A stretch of 64,000 nt of DNA. Origin: Bugula neritina (taxonomy: Eukaryota; Bryozoa; Gymnolaemata; Cheilostomatida; Bugulidae). Below, in pieces: positions 13,483 to 27,440 of the stretch. The stretch's first letter is position 1; each line of letters opens with the position of its first letter. A model generated the notes under the pieces. The model searched no databases. It saw nothing but the letters and a program-made list of their open reading frames with translations, and had not been told where the DNA came from. The position numbers were made by a program, and so were the translations under genes. The stretch lies in the NCBI GenBank assembly GCA_964035545.1, contig OZ037766.1, positions 4,563,722 through 4,627,721 of the forward strand, written 5' to 3'.

Positions 13483-16400
13483 GACATCAGTACCCCAACA
13501 TTCCCAAAGATGGGTTGTGTAAGTAGCGTGACATGCTTTGACTGATATTTCCCTATGTGCTCTCAGTCTAAGCTTACACCACTGAGTTGTACCACAGTGT
13601 GCGTGGCCTAAAAGACATCCAATGACGCTTGTTTGTGATACTTAACACTTTCAGCACACTGTAGTTACTAGGTGTGACGTGATGCACTTTTGTGTTGAGT
13701 TGATTTCTAATTTCTAAGGCTTTGATGTAGCCTTGGATTGCACTTGTAAATATATTTTAGGGAACTCCAGTGTATAAAAGACCCATGTCCTACACTCCTA
13801 TAAAACCTCTCCCAACTAGAAAAGAGCTGCTTTCCAAAGAGCTAGGTCTAAATTGTAAGTTTTCAAGCCGCTGGCTTGTATATAGAATTATAATTATTTC
13901 GTTTATCACAATGACAGATACATTTTGTCTAGGTATTTATATTTTTATACTCGTATAAGTTTTTTGTAGCTATCAATAGTAAATGTGTTGTAGATGAAAG
14001 TGATGGGCCACAGTCTAATTCCTCTGAAGATGGGCCTAGTGACATGACACAAGTAGACTCCCCGAGTGTTCGAATAGGTAGTTGTTCACCTCGTATAGTA
14101 GTCTTACACCCTTTTTTATTTCACCTTAAAATGTGGCTACCTCAGGGTTTGATGGCCATGTATTTGTTCACTTTTAAAAGCCAATTAGTTTTTCTGAGTT
14201 TTTTTTTATATATTTTGTTTTCAATTCTGTATAAATTCCAGTTATTTATTTGATGAGCTGTGTATTTATTCAGTAATATTGTATTTTTATGTTCAGTGAA
14301 ATACAATGCATTAAAGAAGCAAATGAAGACAATGTCAGAAGAAAGGGATAATCTATTACTAAAGGTACAGTTTCTCTAATCACACAACATATTATATACT
14401 CCTCTAGTAATTCTACTATTGCCCATTACATGTTATTTCCAATGTTTTGAAATTTTAAAAGAAAATTTCTGCAATTTAGAAATATCACTTTTAATTTCTA
14501 CTTATGCTGTGCAGTATATACAACAGATAATAGTCTAAACAAGCTAATTTGTTTTCTGTTCTCAAGAACCCTGTTGTCCTCTTTGTTTATTCAGTAGCTG
14601 AATAGCTGCTACTGCAAGCTATTTGCATAATAGACCTTTACAGTTGAATAACAAGCTTTGAGTTAGTAGACTTCATTGAGAGTGTTGGCCGCTAACTGTG
14701 CAGCTAATGTAGAATGTGAATAATGATAGACAAAGGATATTATAAAGCAATATTTTATTATACAGGATTCTTAAAGACTGGCATTTTGGTATTTCAAGCT
14801 GTTTCTTGAAGTGGTTCCTTGCAGTGAAATTTCAGTTCTATGACTGAAAGCTGCATCAATTTGATTATTATCAAACATGCATTAAAAGTTTTATAGTTTG
14901 TATACACATTAGCATATAATACAAACCTACTGTTCAACAGTTGACTGGTATCTCTTAGTCAGCTTGTATGACTAATATTATCTGCAAAGGGGAAAACCAA
15001 GGAAAAAATGCATATAAATGCCATGTAATCTGATCTACTAGTTTACCTATTAATGAAGCATACATGTAAAAAGTCTGATGAATGTGAAAGGCACTAGTAC
15101 TAATAGTTCAGAAGGAAATTTTGAAGTTGTCTCATCTTCAGATATCAAAGTTAAGGGAACAATTAAAGCAGCAGAAGAAGCAGATAGAGACTGAGGAGTC
15201 AGATAGAAAGAGTCAACTGCACATCATGAAGAACACATATGAACAGGCGTCCAGTGATAAGAACAGAGTCATAGAGTTGTTTGAGTCGGTGGTGAGAGAG
15301 CAGGAGTGCGAGCTAGAGGAGTTACGGAAAATCTCCGACACTCGCGGTGAGGGAGATGTTTGATCTATGTTGATGTTGTTTTTAGAAACAATTGTACAGA
15401 TTTAGTGTGAGTTGAACTAACACTACAAGATACCTTAAAGAAGTTTCATAGTTTCTCTCATTAGAAGGGAGAATTTTATATTCTATTTTCTTGAAGAAAT
15501 TCCGGTAATCTCAAAACATTTAATAAATTTGCTGGTCATGTTACATGATTGATATTCGGATATTGTTTTATTTAGAATTATTCATACATGGAGTGTCTTG
15601 TAATGAAACTGCATATTATATATTGTATTATATATTATTTTACTATATTATATATAATTATATTATATATTATTGTATTATATTATATAAACCCGGCAGG
15701 TCTAGGCACGTGCGTGGATTTTCCCAACAGTCAGGGCGGTACGGCCATCAGTCGTCTCACGACTCAACTCAATCAAGTCATTCAGGAGAAGAACGACATT
15801 CTCGCTCAGTTCTGCTCGCAGCAGTCCCTCATCAAGGAGCAGCAGACGGAGGTGAAGGGGCTGCTGCGGTGTAAAGCTGAGAACGCTGACCTTCAGTGTC
15901 AGGTCTCCAACCTCAACAGAACTGTCGCTGTGAGTATACGGCAGCGGTTGCTTTCATACTGGCAGCAGTTTAGCCATTTGCTGTACTCTCTCTATACAAT
16001 GGTCTATTAATGAGTAGTTTAAGGTATACGATGTACTTATAACCTAATATTTAGTGGCTAAAGTCTGGTGAATAACCTCATGTTGAATAGAGGAGAGAGC
16101 TGTAGCACTTTTATTTTATTGCATTGTATTGATTTCACTTCTCTAAGTGGTAACAGGATTGCCATATGTTGTGTGCATACGACATCAGTTTTATGGACTT
16201 GTCCACTCATTTCAATTTAGCAAATATTGTAAAAAAAATGAAATTAGTGAAAAGTTACTTTTGCTGCAACCTCATTGGTCAGTTTAAAGATGATCTGGGT
16301 TTTGCAAGTTGCAAATTTTGTCGACAGTTTAAAGTTACTTTATAATGTAGTCTGCCTGTCACGCTTACATGATAGCACTGACGGGGAGACAATTCTCAAA

Positions 16401-19400
16401 AATTAATTTGTGTAGCCTTTTTTTGCCTGTAATGAAACTGCGTTTGAAAAATAGTATAAACAGTTTATGTTACCGAGTGTTAGAATGAATTAGTGTTAGT
16501 TCAACTGTTGTATGTATTGAATAGACAAAACACTACACTCTATATATTGTTATAAACAAGTAACAACTTCCCTGATTCATGCTTGTTGTGACAAGTTTGC
16601 TTTGTTTGTTCTTGTCCTGTCGACTCAGCAAAGCATTTGGTGTGTTGTGACAGAATTTAACGAAACAATCTGAAGGACACAAACAGAAGTTGAGTGTCTC
16701 AGACAACGAGGTTGCTAGACTGAGATCTGAAGTAGAAAGGTTACGGCAGGCTGCAGAAACTACCCTCAGTAAACAGGCAGTAACCAAACTAGAAGAACAG
16801 AATACCAAGTTACAAGTATGTTTGACTAATCTCTGAATTCTAAACTATAATAAAGATTCTGTAAATGCTGGAGAGGATTACTCCAAATTGTGTTGAATAA
16901 TGCTGTTAATTCAGTGAGTGTATTATGATTTATATGCAGCACAACAGTTTTTATTACAAGCTAAGTAACTGTTCCCTTACTGTCAGCTCTATTTATACAG
17001 TAAACAACTATAATTGTATCTCACAATATAACATGATGAAGATAGTTGACCTTAGCATGTGTTCCTATGTGTAGGACAAGTTATTAAGGAAGGAGGCAGA
17101 GTTTGTGGAGCTGGACTTGAAACACCAGGAGAACGAGAAGCTAATCGGACAGCTAAGGCTAGATCTCAGTCAGCGAAAAGAGCAGGTAGGAGAGTCTAGG
17201 TCAAAGGTCAATGATGTCGGTTGGCTTGCTGCTTGTGTCTTTCTAAAGTCTAACTAAGTAAATTTTGATCAAAACAGATGTCAAAATTTTGCAGTAATCA
17301 TTATTACAGTTTTCTTCAAACTATTTTTTTAAATTGTAAACTTTTATACCAATTACGCTTTTTTTCTTATTAATATCAGGACTCTAAAGTTTTGTTATAT
17401 TATAAGAAACTCGCACTCTGTCAGAGTTTGTCTTCTCTTGCTACCCATGCTGCTGAAAAACAATTTTATGTGAAGTTTTTCATCTCATTGACGCCACAAA
17501 CTAAGTTTTTCTTCAGGTTGTCGAGAAGTTCGTAGAAATACCGGTGGAGAGTGAGGCGGCTAAACTCGAGCTGGCGTATTACAAGTCGGAGGCGAAAGAG
17601 TTGACTCAAACTATAAATCGTGTGAAAAATGAGCACCGAGCGGAACTCGCAGCTTGCGAGACTAGATACCAGTAAGCATTATGTCGATACGTATCATATG
17701 TTGCTGTGTGTTAGGTAATGGAGTTGTAAGTGTTTACCTGGTGTGGTTATTGTAGCTGCACATGTGTTGTTATAGGGATAATGTGGTAGTTATACACTTC
17801 AGTTTTAGTAGTAACTACTAGATGTTTTTACTGGAATAGCTGTATTGGTTGTTGTCAGTGAGACCATTGCTGGGATGCAATCAGAAATATCCGATGCAAG
17901 AGGTCAATATGAAAAGTTTTCCGCTCTGCTTAAGAACAGAGATGAAAAAGAAGAGAAGGCAAACAAGAATCAAAAAACTATTGTTGATGGGTTGGAAAAG
18001 CAGGTAACAAATTTGTGAATGCTTATATAATGCTTTTATTCAAGTAGACATAATAGTGTAAGTATCTCTTGTGTTTTTGTTCAACTTACTAAACGGTCTA
18101 CTGTGTGGTTAATGGTAGCTCCTTAGAGTATTCATAGTTTGATAGTCAAGCTGTACCAGGTAATAGGGAATCACAAGGTAGACCTCATGATACACTCTAC
18201 TAGTTAACTAGTCACTAATCTACTAAAACTATAAACCAGATTATATTCCACCCCCACCATCCTGCTGAAGTCTTGCGCTGTAAGTAAATGTAAGTTTCCA
18301 CTCAGTATTCAGACTAACTGTCTCTCTCATGTGTTCACAATAGTTGAGGCAGAAAAAGTCAGAGCTGACCAAGTTGAGGCAAGACATGGTAGATAAGGTG
18401 GTGGAACTGGAGCAGAGGAGAGACGCAGATCTGGAGAACCTACAGCTCAGTCTAACACAGAACATGGCTGACGCTGCCAAGGAAAACAAACGTCTGAAGC
18501 AGCGTCTAGGAGAGGTTCAGCCTCAACTTGATGAGCTGAGAGCAGATTATCTGTGAGTTTTGTTTTCTTAGGTTTATGTTGACGTCTGCTGTGCTTAGTC
18601 CTTGACATTGCTTTTATTGTAATTGTTTTGAATTTGTCTTTTGATTGATACTGATGAAATTGACCTAAAAAAGTGATGAAGTTACTTAAAAATAAGAGCC
18701 TGGCAGTGAAACAAATAATACAAGAAAAAATCTTATTTATAGTCTTTACAACTATTTATAGTTAAATCATGACTAGTTATAGTTTCACAACTATTTTCTA
18801 CACTTCAGTTTTTGAATAGCTGCAATAAAACCACACAACTTTCTCTTGACTTGGTTTTCATTTGATGGGTTGAATGTGACAAAACAATTTTATTCTACAC
18901 TTTTAATCTTCTCAATTAAAGTGAAAAAAATTAAAATATGTTATGAAAGCTGAAAGTAAGTTAGAATTTAAATACTGATACTTAAATACTTTCATGCTAG
19001 GTATTTTACCCAAGTTAATGACTAACCATTTTACTAAATTGAATACAATTCATTTTTAAATGATTACAGTCATGTGATTGAGTTTTGCTCATTTAATATC
19101 TGATAAATGCTGTAACATGTACATGTAACTTTGCTACGTTATGTTTGTGCTTGTTTTAGGCATATGCGGGAACTTTGTGTGCAGCTACAACAATTGAATA
19201 AATCAGAAACAGTTTCCGTAGCCAAGCAGTTGAATAACGCCATTTACCAAGTCAATGAGCACAACAAAGATTTGGTGAGGAAATACAGAAAAGAGGTAGC
19301 GCTCCGTAAAAAGTACCACAACGAGTTGGTTGAATTAAAAGGTTGGTATTACTTACTGAACGATTAGATATCTCTACTGACAAGTTGAAACTAATTATTA

Positions 19401-22400
19401 GATGAAATCATAATGATTCAGTTAATCTGAAGAATTAGTATTAATATAGGCTAATCTTGGAATTGTTTTATTTTTGTGGTTAAAAGTTAGAAAAAAATCA
19501 ATACAATTGTTGGATGCTTTGTCAGTATAAAAGTTATTTAAAGTCTTATTTATTCCTCTTTCAAGACTTCATTTTTAAATTGTAATAAATTGATTTATTG
19601 ATTTCTGCTCAAATCTATGTTGATTTGCTGTTTTCAGGGAACATCCGTGTTTTTTGTCGTGTTCGGCCCGTAATAAAAGAAGATGGCGTCTCCCCTCACA
19701 CGGTGCTGACTGCAGACGTAGATGATGAAGACGTGCTAGTGGTAGAGAACAGCAAGGGGAGGACCCAGCAGTTTGACGTCGACAAATTGTTTCTCCCTGA
19801 GATATCTCAGGAGAAGGTGTGTTGGCTGCTGGGATGATGGAGTCAGATGTGACTGAATGTTTCTGTAGTTTACTGTAGAGTATTACTGGTTGTCGCTCAT
19901 AGCTAACTGGAACATGTGTAATGTCATCGCAATTGTTGTTTGATGCCGGCAGCAACTGCCAGAGTAGTTCGAGCAGCTAATCGTGCTCTTTTATCTCGCA
20001 GGTATTTGATGAGGTAAAGGCCCTGGTGACAAGCTGTGTGGACGGGTATCACGTCTGCATATTTGCGTACGGACAGACGGGGTCTGGGAAGACCTACACT
20101 ATGGAAGGTGGGACACACACTTGTATGCATGCTGCTATGTTCATGTATGAGCTCATCATATTCTTTAGTAAACAGTGAATTGACTTGTGATGTGCTGCTA
20201 TTTGTTTGAAATTTATTATACAAATCCCTGATGTGAATTCCTAGCAGCTGTGCTGAAATTAATTAGTATTTAATGGTAGTTTCACTGCTATATTCCATTG
20301 AATGCACTATACTAACTATTATATCAACATGTGTTTGTGATATCAATTGGTATTTGGTTAGTGAGAGCTTCACTGTTACATTATATTAGCTGCACTATAT
20401 TATGTATATTATATTAGCTGCACTATATTATGTGTATTATATTAGCTGCACTATATTATGTACATTATATTAGCTGCACTATATTATGTGTATTATATTA
20501 GCTGCACTATATTATGTATATTATATTAGCTGCACTATATTATGTATGTTATATTAGCTGCACTATATTATGTGTATTAAATTAGCTGCACTATATTATG
20601 TATATTATATTAGCTGCACTATATTATGTATATTATATTAGCTGCACTATATTATGTATATTATATTAGCTGCACTATATTATGTGTATTATATTAGCTG
20701 CACTATATTATGTATATTATATTAGCTGCACTATATTATGTATGTTATATTAACTGCACTATATTATGTATATTATATTAGCTGCACTATATTATGTATA
20801 TTATATTAGCTGCACTATATTATGTATATTATATTGACATGTGTTTCTAACCAGGACCGAGCTCTGATCCTGGGATAAACCAGAGAGCTTTGGCCCTGCT
20901 CTTTGAGCAGGCAGCAGATCGGTCAACTGACTGGAGTTTTAATATAAAAGTGTCAGTTCTAGAGATATACAACGAGACAGTGCGGGACCTCCTGAGCAAC
21001 GACCCATCTGACAAACTCGATATTAAACTCAACCAGGACGGAAACTTGCATGTGCCTGGTTGGTTGCACCCAAATGTTAACTTAAATGTATAGTTTGATA
21101 TTTCTACCCTTCCTACTTACGGTATATGCCATGCATTGTGTACTATCAACTCGCTACTACAACTATGATATATATGTCACAGTATACACTGTGTATTGTG
21201 TGCTATCAACTCGCTACTACAGCTAGATAATGTGATGCTGTAGGTCTCTCCTGGGTCCAGGTAAATAATGTCAGCGAAGTGAATCAGACCTTCGAACTTG
21301 GACACCAAAACAGGGCGACAGCTAGCACCAATATGAATGAATATTCATCCAGGTCTCACGCACTGTTGTGTGTAGAGGTCACTGGCCTCAACAGAACCAC
21401 TGGGGCCAAGACATTGGGTAAGCTGGAGGGCATTATTTCTTCTGGAATATTCTCTAGACTGAGTTAATGTCTGATAGTAATATTTCTCATTGGAGTTCTA
21501 GTAACAGTTGGGACTAGACGCCCCCTGGTGTTTATGTGCTTCTCAAGTATAGTTCTTAACCTATCGAATATTATCCAGACTCTTGCCTCACACATCAGTA
21601 CTGAATAAAGATTCAAAGCGCGTGGTGATGGTAGCATACACTGTGTTACTACCTCCTACAGATAAACTGATTGATGGTAGCAGATAATGTGTTGTTATCT
21701 CCTGCAGGTAAGCTGCATCTAGTTGATCTGGCCGGCTCAGAGCGAGTGAGTAAGTCTGGTGCAGACGGAGCCCGTCTCAAAGAGGCTCAATCCATCAACA
21801 AGAGTCTCTCGGCACTGGGAGATGTCATTGCGGCTCTCCGTAGTAGACAGAACTTTGTGCCATATCGGAATAGTAAACTGACCTATCTTCTCCAGGAGTC
21901 TCTGGGTGAGTGTAGAGTGCTTTTGACGGGGCTAGAGTAACTTTGTGTCCGATTATTGTTACAGGAAATAATATAATGTCGTGTGTACTAGGAAGTGCTT
22001 GTAATGATACATTGTTTATAATATTTTGTGAGTAGCTATTAGCCTATAATGTATGCAATATTAAATGTTAAGTGCTTTTGCACGTGTTCTAGTTACTTAT
22101 ATGTTGTACTTAGTCTTTTGATGGTAAGTCACTTGTCCAATTTTCTTACAAAACATACCTTTCAGAATTCTTTGGCCAGTACTATTCTATGAATCTTATC
22201 TTTGTCCATCGCTTACCTCTACTGTGATCGTCAATATGCTTTAGGTGGTGACTCGAAGGTTCTCATGATTGTACAAGTTGCTCCAGTTGAACGTCACGTC
22301 AATGAAACCCTTTGCTCCCTCAATTTCGCTCAAAGGGTACGGAGTGTGGAACTTGGTGCGGCCGGCAGAAAGTTGGAGAGTGCTGAAGTCACGGCCCTCA

Positions 22401-22604
22401 AAGGTCGCCTAGCTCAATATGAGGTCAGTATTTTTAACAGTAATAATTGTAGAGTATTTTGTGTGTTGGAACATTGTTCACTATAATTACCCGTTTCCTC
22501 CAATCCTGTGTTTAACTTGTGAGAATTTGTTTTAGAATTCATCTCCCCTGTCAACACCCACGAAGCAGACAACACCTTATGGAACTCCGTCCAGGAGGAA
22601 ATAA
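13483..22604 (+). CDS. KIFC3: Kinesin-14 family, KIFC3-type C-terminal motor kinesin
   Basis: Minus-end-directed microtubule motor with an N-terminal coiled-coil tail and a C-terminal motor. Nineteen exons join in phase: 13510-13518 (coding part; exon from 13483), 13761-13854, 13994-14077, 14297-14364, 15112-15346, 15700-15929, 16654-16815, 17075-17185, 17517-17671, 17859-18003, 18344-18552, 19160-19341, 19638-19816, 20002-20107, 20855-21058, 21244-21417, 21708-21905, 22245-22423 and 22536-22604, totalling 930 residues. The motor begins at residue about 562 after the neck ([18 protein letters not shown]). The P-loop GQTGSGKT is at 645-652, switch I SSRSH at 759-763 and switch II DLAGSE at 789-794, followed by a [11 protein letters not shown] segment. 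Residues 80-560 are mostly coiled coil. The tail after the motor is short and rich in S/T-P sites. The start MGCGTP comes from a 9-nt coding exon with a perfect GTAAGT donor. The neck and motor resemble vertebrate KIFC3 more than KIFC1 or KIFC2. Confidence 0.93.
20379..20836. repeat. 28-bp minisatellite in KIFC3 intron 14
   Basis: About 16 copies of a 28-bp unit containing TTAGCTGCACTATATTATG are arranged head to tail. Most variation is at a TATATT/TGTATT/TATGTT position. The array stops about 18 bp before the exon that starts at 20855, so it forms nearly all of the upstream side of that 3' splice site. Confidence 0.9.
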
Positions 22605-22927
22605 ACTTATACGTTTTTAGAATTTTGCTGTCATTTTATACTGACAGTATTTTTATATACTCATTATCTGTGTTAACTGTGATGTATTATATTCTTTTAT
22701 CTTAGTTGATTTTACTGACCAATGAAAATTTACTTTTTATGTTTATTATAACTCTTTTAGATGTTGTCCTGTATTTATTATAGCAATGAATTTTAGTCGC
22801 ACCATTTAAGCATATTGATGATCTTTATAATGTTTCATGTCTAAAAAATAGTTCTTAATTTAACTCACTGTGCAACTTACCAAATTCTAACATTGATGAT
22901 TTGGTTTTGGAACTTAAGTTCACAGCA

Positions 22928-22933
22928 AATAAA
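22928..22933 (+). terminator. Candidate polyadenylation signal of the kinesin gene
   Basis: AATAAA on the plus strand about 324 bases after the stop codon. It is the first canonical hexamer I noticed downstream. The sequence is AT-rich, so chance occurrence is possible. Confidence 0.35.
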
Positions 22934-23324
22934 AGTCAAATTTTACAGCTTACCACTAAATTTCTTATATTTCATTTCTTTTATGTGAAAATTCGATCAT
23001 AAACCAGAAACAGTATACGGTTTTTGTTTAAGAATTAAACTACTAAGGAGTTGGTCAATAACCATCAGTACCAGTTTATTATCTTTTTACCGTTGCCGCA
23101 AGGACTATTTTCTTTTTCACAGAAAATCAATCAGTTGCCATCACTTCCCCCCCCCCCCAGCTACTGGAATAAATTTAGTCTTTACTCATCTTATTCATTA
23201 CTCATTAATTGATACAGATGCAAATAAACATACACTATGAAGACGGCACATTTGTTCCCAACTATATAACCTCAATATTATAGAATGTTATATTCAATGT
23301 AATATGATTTGTATAAAAAATAAT

Positions 23325-23346
23325 TTTATTTTCCTTCAATTTTATT
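23325..23346 (-). terminator. Candidate polyadenylation signals of the FAM8A1 gene
   Basis: Two AATAAA hexamers on the minus strand (forward TTTATT at 23325-23330 and 23341-23346) lie about 150-170 bases after the FAM8A1 stop codon. They are plausible but unproven. Confidence 0.35.
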
Positions 23347-23493
23347 TGTTAAAGAATATATTTTTTAAATGTATAAATCATATTGACATTAATATAAAAA
23401 ATAACTTTTAAGCAAATAAATAAAAATTGTAGAACACAAGGTTAGACACTTTACCAGTTAGATTACACGGACTAATAACTTGTGAAAATAGCA

Positions 23494-25771
23494 TCAGTTT
23501 GGTAACTCTATAACCACAGTTCCAGCTACTAAGTCATAAATGGCCCTCTTGTGCTCGTACAAGAACACCGTAAGACTGGTTGGGACAAAAAAGGACAGAG
23601 AGAAGTTCTTGATCACAGATCTAATCAGAGCACTACAAATAGAAATAGAAAATTTATAAACAGTTGAAAATAGATTTTAAAAAACTTAATAAGATTTCAT
23701 TTTTCACTTAACAATTGTGTTTACAGTATAATTGGTTACTAAAATGTATTGAGGCAGCAGTAATAATGCTCAACAGGTGCCGACATTAGATTTTAATAAG
23801 ATAATCACTTTGATAAATGAGTTGACCATGTCTACTGTAAAAGTAGTAACATCTTTTAGCTTTCAACAATGCACCAACTCCAATAGTGATAATGGAGGGG
23901 AAGGGGGGCAACACCATAAGGGGTAAGGCTATAGCATATAGAAGCAAAGTAGTGTAAATTATTGTTATACTTGTAATAATGATTTACATTACAGTGCTTT
24001 CCGAAAAAGGTCATTTAATGAGAATGACTAGCCAATGAGAATAGTTGTGTCATATTAGATCATTGTACAAACTCACTTCCGTAGCGATGGGTTTCGCATT
24101 CCAGTCACCAGAAATCGATCATTTCCCAGGGAGAAAACTTCATCACAAGAAATTACTGCTAGCCCCATAATTCTTTTACCCGGGGTAAATCCTCCCGGAG
24201 GTATTATATTGGTGACATACGCTAGACTCACACCCTGTTAATTCATAGCCTGATAGTATAATGCAATCATCAACCATTTGCATAAACATAACGAGAAAAT
24301 TTGCTGACAAATTAATATAGCATAGTTCGTATAGCATACTGGAACAAAATTTACAAAATTGCAAGCAAAATGCTTTTCGGATAACTCAGGTGATAGTTTA
24401 TTAAGTGTATTCAAACTCCCCAAAGTGGAGTCAAATTTGGAGAGTTTGAAGGGAAGCTACATACGACTTACGGACCTCATAAACAGCCACAAAAAGACGA
24501 TGTATGAACTCAACCAGGACTATTTCAGAGCTAAGCTGCATCACATCTTCTAATTCCAATTCCCCAGTTATAAAATAGGCATAGTCAAAGTCTAGTACAT
24601 GAGAAGCTCTGTAAACAGAAAACTAATACTGTATAAAATATACACGTCATCAGGGTAAGAATTATACCATAATATACAACAATATCAACGGATATTATAT
24701 CTTAATGTGATCATGAAAATGCTGCTGAAACACTGTCAAGTGCTGTATGAAATGCTTTTACTTAAAACATGCAGTAACCCTCACAAGTTTATGTAGTAAA
24801 AACATGCAGTAACCCTCACAAGTTTATGTAGTAAAAACATGCAGTAACCCTCACAAGTTTATGTAGAAAAAAAATTGGAACAAAATTATGTGAAAGTGAA
24901 ATCCACAACTGGACTAACTTGTTACTATTTTTACTCTTCATTTCCCAGTTAATCTTTTGCATTTTCTAATGTAAGAACTGAAAACAGCTGAAAAGCATAT
25001 TATATTGCTACGAATTTAGATATTACAAGCTATAAACTTATTATTACTCCTGTTAAACTTACTTGATGTCTGCAAAAGTGACCAATAAATATGTGAGGAA
25101 GAACTTTATACAGTATAAGATAACACAATCTATGCATTCGGCGGCCAATCTCTTCCCTACTGTGGGGATCTTCACCTCAGATCCTGAAATAGAATATATG
25201 TATGGGGCTACTCAACAACCACACACTACACATGTGTTTAGAGTTGCTGTAAAATCAGCCAATGAAATGAGTTGATTGGCTCAAAAATAGTTTATAAGTT
25301 ATACTTTTAATTAAAACAGTGTAATTCCAAAGTATTTTTAAAATAATTTAAAGTCTCTTCAAATGATTATAACACAAAATGGATATGATTAGTTCTAAAT
25401 TAATCATTTCAAGTCTACATCACCTCAATAAAAATACATCAATTACAATAACAATATAATAATTATAATAATACAGAAAGTGACGTAAAATGAATGTTAC
25501 AATGCTTCACATTTAACTAGAAAAAACTTTGTGCTTTACCTGCAGACAAAGGGAATGTCCTCGGAGGGGGGTGCCGTGGAGGAATTCTAGTTTGTGTATT
25601 TGTTTGTCCGAAGTTGTTAGTAGCAGCCTGATTGGTAGATGTGTATGCACTATATAAATATTGTTGGTGACAATAGCTCATCATATTGTATTGGTGTCTA
25701 GACAAATAAAGCCAGCTTCTCAGTTCTTGTGCATACTCGGACAACGGAAGTGTTCGCTTCTTTGGCTCCAT
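23494..25771 (-). CDS. FAM8A1: FAM8A1 homologue, RDD-domain membrane protein of the ERAD machinery
   Basis: Five exons join in phase: 25771-25540, 25183-25063, 24608-24476, 24234-24077 and 23632-23494 (stop TGA at 23496-23494), giving 260 residues. The N-terminal part (LSEYAQELRSWLYLSRHQY) matches the conserved FAM8A1 cytosolic motif and is followed by a proline-rich linker. The RDD domain begins with IPTVGKRLAAECIDCVILYC, a membrane segment, and ends with FLYEHKRAIYDLVAGTVVIE. The segment PGGFTPGKRIMGLAVISCDE corresponds to the family's glycine-lysine loop. Human FAM8A1 is known to associate with the HRD1 ubiquitin-ligase complex of the ER membrane. This copy is shorter because its N-terminal region lacks the long human extension. 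The start is the ATG that opens the conserved first exon. The 3' end converges on the kinesin gene, 0.9 kb away. Confidence 0.9.
24765..24866. repeat. 35-bp tandem repeat, three copies
   Basis: Three nearly identical 35-bp units (CATGCAGTAACCCTCACAAG and following bases) begin at 24768, 24803 and 24838, inside FAM8A1 intron 2. The copies hardly differ, which suggests recent origin. Confidence 0.9.
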
Positions 25772-26429
25772 TATTCACTAATTCTGTGTTAAATTTAAAC
25801 AAGAAATACATGCTATTTGACATTAATTAAAATATAAAAAATTAAACTTTATAAAATTGAACCTATATATAACTGCAGGTGGATAATGTTTACATAAACA
25901 TACAAGTTATATTGGTGGATAAAAAAGTCATCTATTCCCAATTACCAAATGAATAAAATATTTTCTACAGTTTATCAAAAAGAATCTAATACAAATTTTA
26001 TGAATATTCTACCAATTTATGTCATTATGTTACTAGAATAGCTACTCTACTAGTATTACTATTACATTAGAATTTAAAGTTAGGTCAATCCAATTATTGC
26101 TGGTTAATAATATGCTTACGAAATAGTTGAAGAGAATAGTCTGTGCTGCAACAGTGCTGGTAACATAAAACACTAAAATAGTAAAACTAAGAGTAAGAGC
26201 AAATGACTACTTTGATTCATCACCAAAAGTCCTTTTAACCTAAAGCTAGAGATACTTGAGTGAAGAAAAAAAGACAAAATAGTAATGGATACTACGCATA
26301 TAGTTATACACTTTCTTACTATAAATTGATATACCCTTTGTAACAATTAGAGTGAAAGAGATATAAAAGTTACAATTAATTTTATTAACTTTTAAAAACT
26401 TACATAATGATAATTACAAATACATAAAG

Positions 26430-27440
26430 CCAATATCAACTCTAACTTAACACGTAGTACATTAACTTATAGCCTAAGTTTACTATTACTACTATAAGTA
26501 TAAGATTAAGTATTGTCTTATATTTACACTTATAGCTATATCTATTCTTATTGCCTATTGAATTTGATATTCACCTAACCACAACCATAATGATAATCAT
26601 ATCGATATTTTAATTTATAATCATAATGATAACCTTAATGAACAGTCTAAGTATAAGTATTAGTACTACTATTAGTATTAATTATAACTTATGGAGTTAA
26701 ACTATAAAAGTACAACTATAAGACCTGTAGGTATTTTAAAATAGTACCTTAATTTCAATCTGCACAGTGCATAGATAGTGATACTGATAGTCATAAGTAT
26801 AGCTGCATACTATTAGTATTACTATTAAAATGTTTTAAATTTACCATTTTGATTTACTATTACTATTAGTATTAGTATTCAGCATTAGTATTATGCTATT
26901 AAGTTTAACTATAATAATATACTTGCAGTTTTATTATAAATATATGTAACTGTTAGTATAAGATCAAATGACTTATACTTATAGTAATAGTAAGTCACTA
27001 ACTCTAAGGATAAATGTAACACTGACAAGTTTGAGTTAATTCAACGACAACTCAAACTGAAACTGTTCCAAGTGAATCAACTTTAAGTTTAGCTTACGTT
27101 AACGTTGTTTCCATTCATTTAATTTATTATGTATATTTCATTATTTGAGTAGAGTTCAGGAGTGCAATCACTCTGAGACCTGAGTGAATCAGCATCACGT
27201 TCACTTTCAATTTGAGTTTCACACTCAGTGACACTGACTGACTCACTCTCAGTCATAGTCATGCCCATAGTGATAGATTAAACTAGCTTAAGTTTATTTA
27301 ATGAGTGGAATAAATATACTTAATATAATATTATGCCCTCATCTTATCATAACTGCAACATTTATTATAAATTATCTTACATTAACAGTAATATTAATAG
27401 TAATAATATTACTAATAATAATTATTGAAGTTGATGCAAA
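26430..27440. repeat. Second field of degenerate short motifs
   Basis: The sequence consists of shuffled words such as TATTAGTATT, AAGTATAAG, CATAGTCAT and GACTGACTCA in both orientations. It shares an exact 23-nt word with 11236-11258 (here 26491-26513) and an exact 22-nt word (26858-26879) with 34390-34411. Confidence 0.55.

Larger units (their letters stand above)
22605..23493. other. Convergent intergenic gap, shared 3' regions
   Basis: This 0.9-kb interval lies between the stop codons of the plus-strand kinesin and the minus-strand FAM8A1 gene. It should hold both 3' untranslated regions. It contains candidate polyadenylation signals for both strands and a C-run at about 23147, and no other coding signal. 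Confidence 0.7.

Noticed and set aside
15545-15874. Two overlapping plus-strand ORFs including an Ile/Tyr-rich start
   Set aside because: The start is AT-rich intron sequence. Only the part from 15700 in one frame is the real KIFC3 exon; the other frame is a shadow.
24359-24553. Plus-strand ORF across FAM8A1 exon 3
   Set aside because: The minus strand gives a phase-consistent FAM8A1 exon here with clear family similarity; the plus-strand frame has none.
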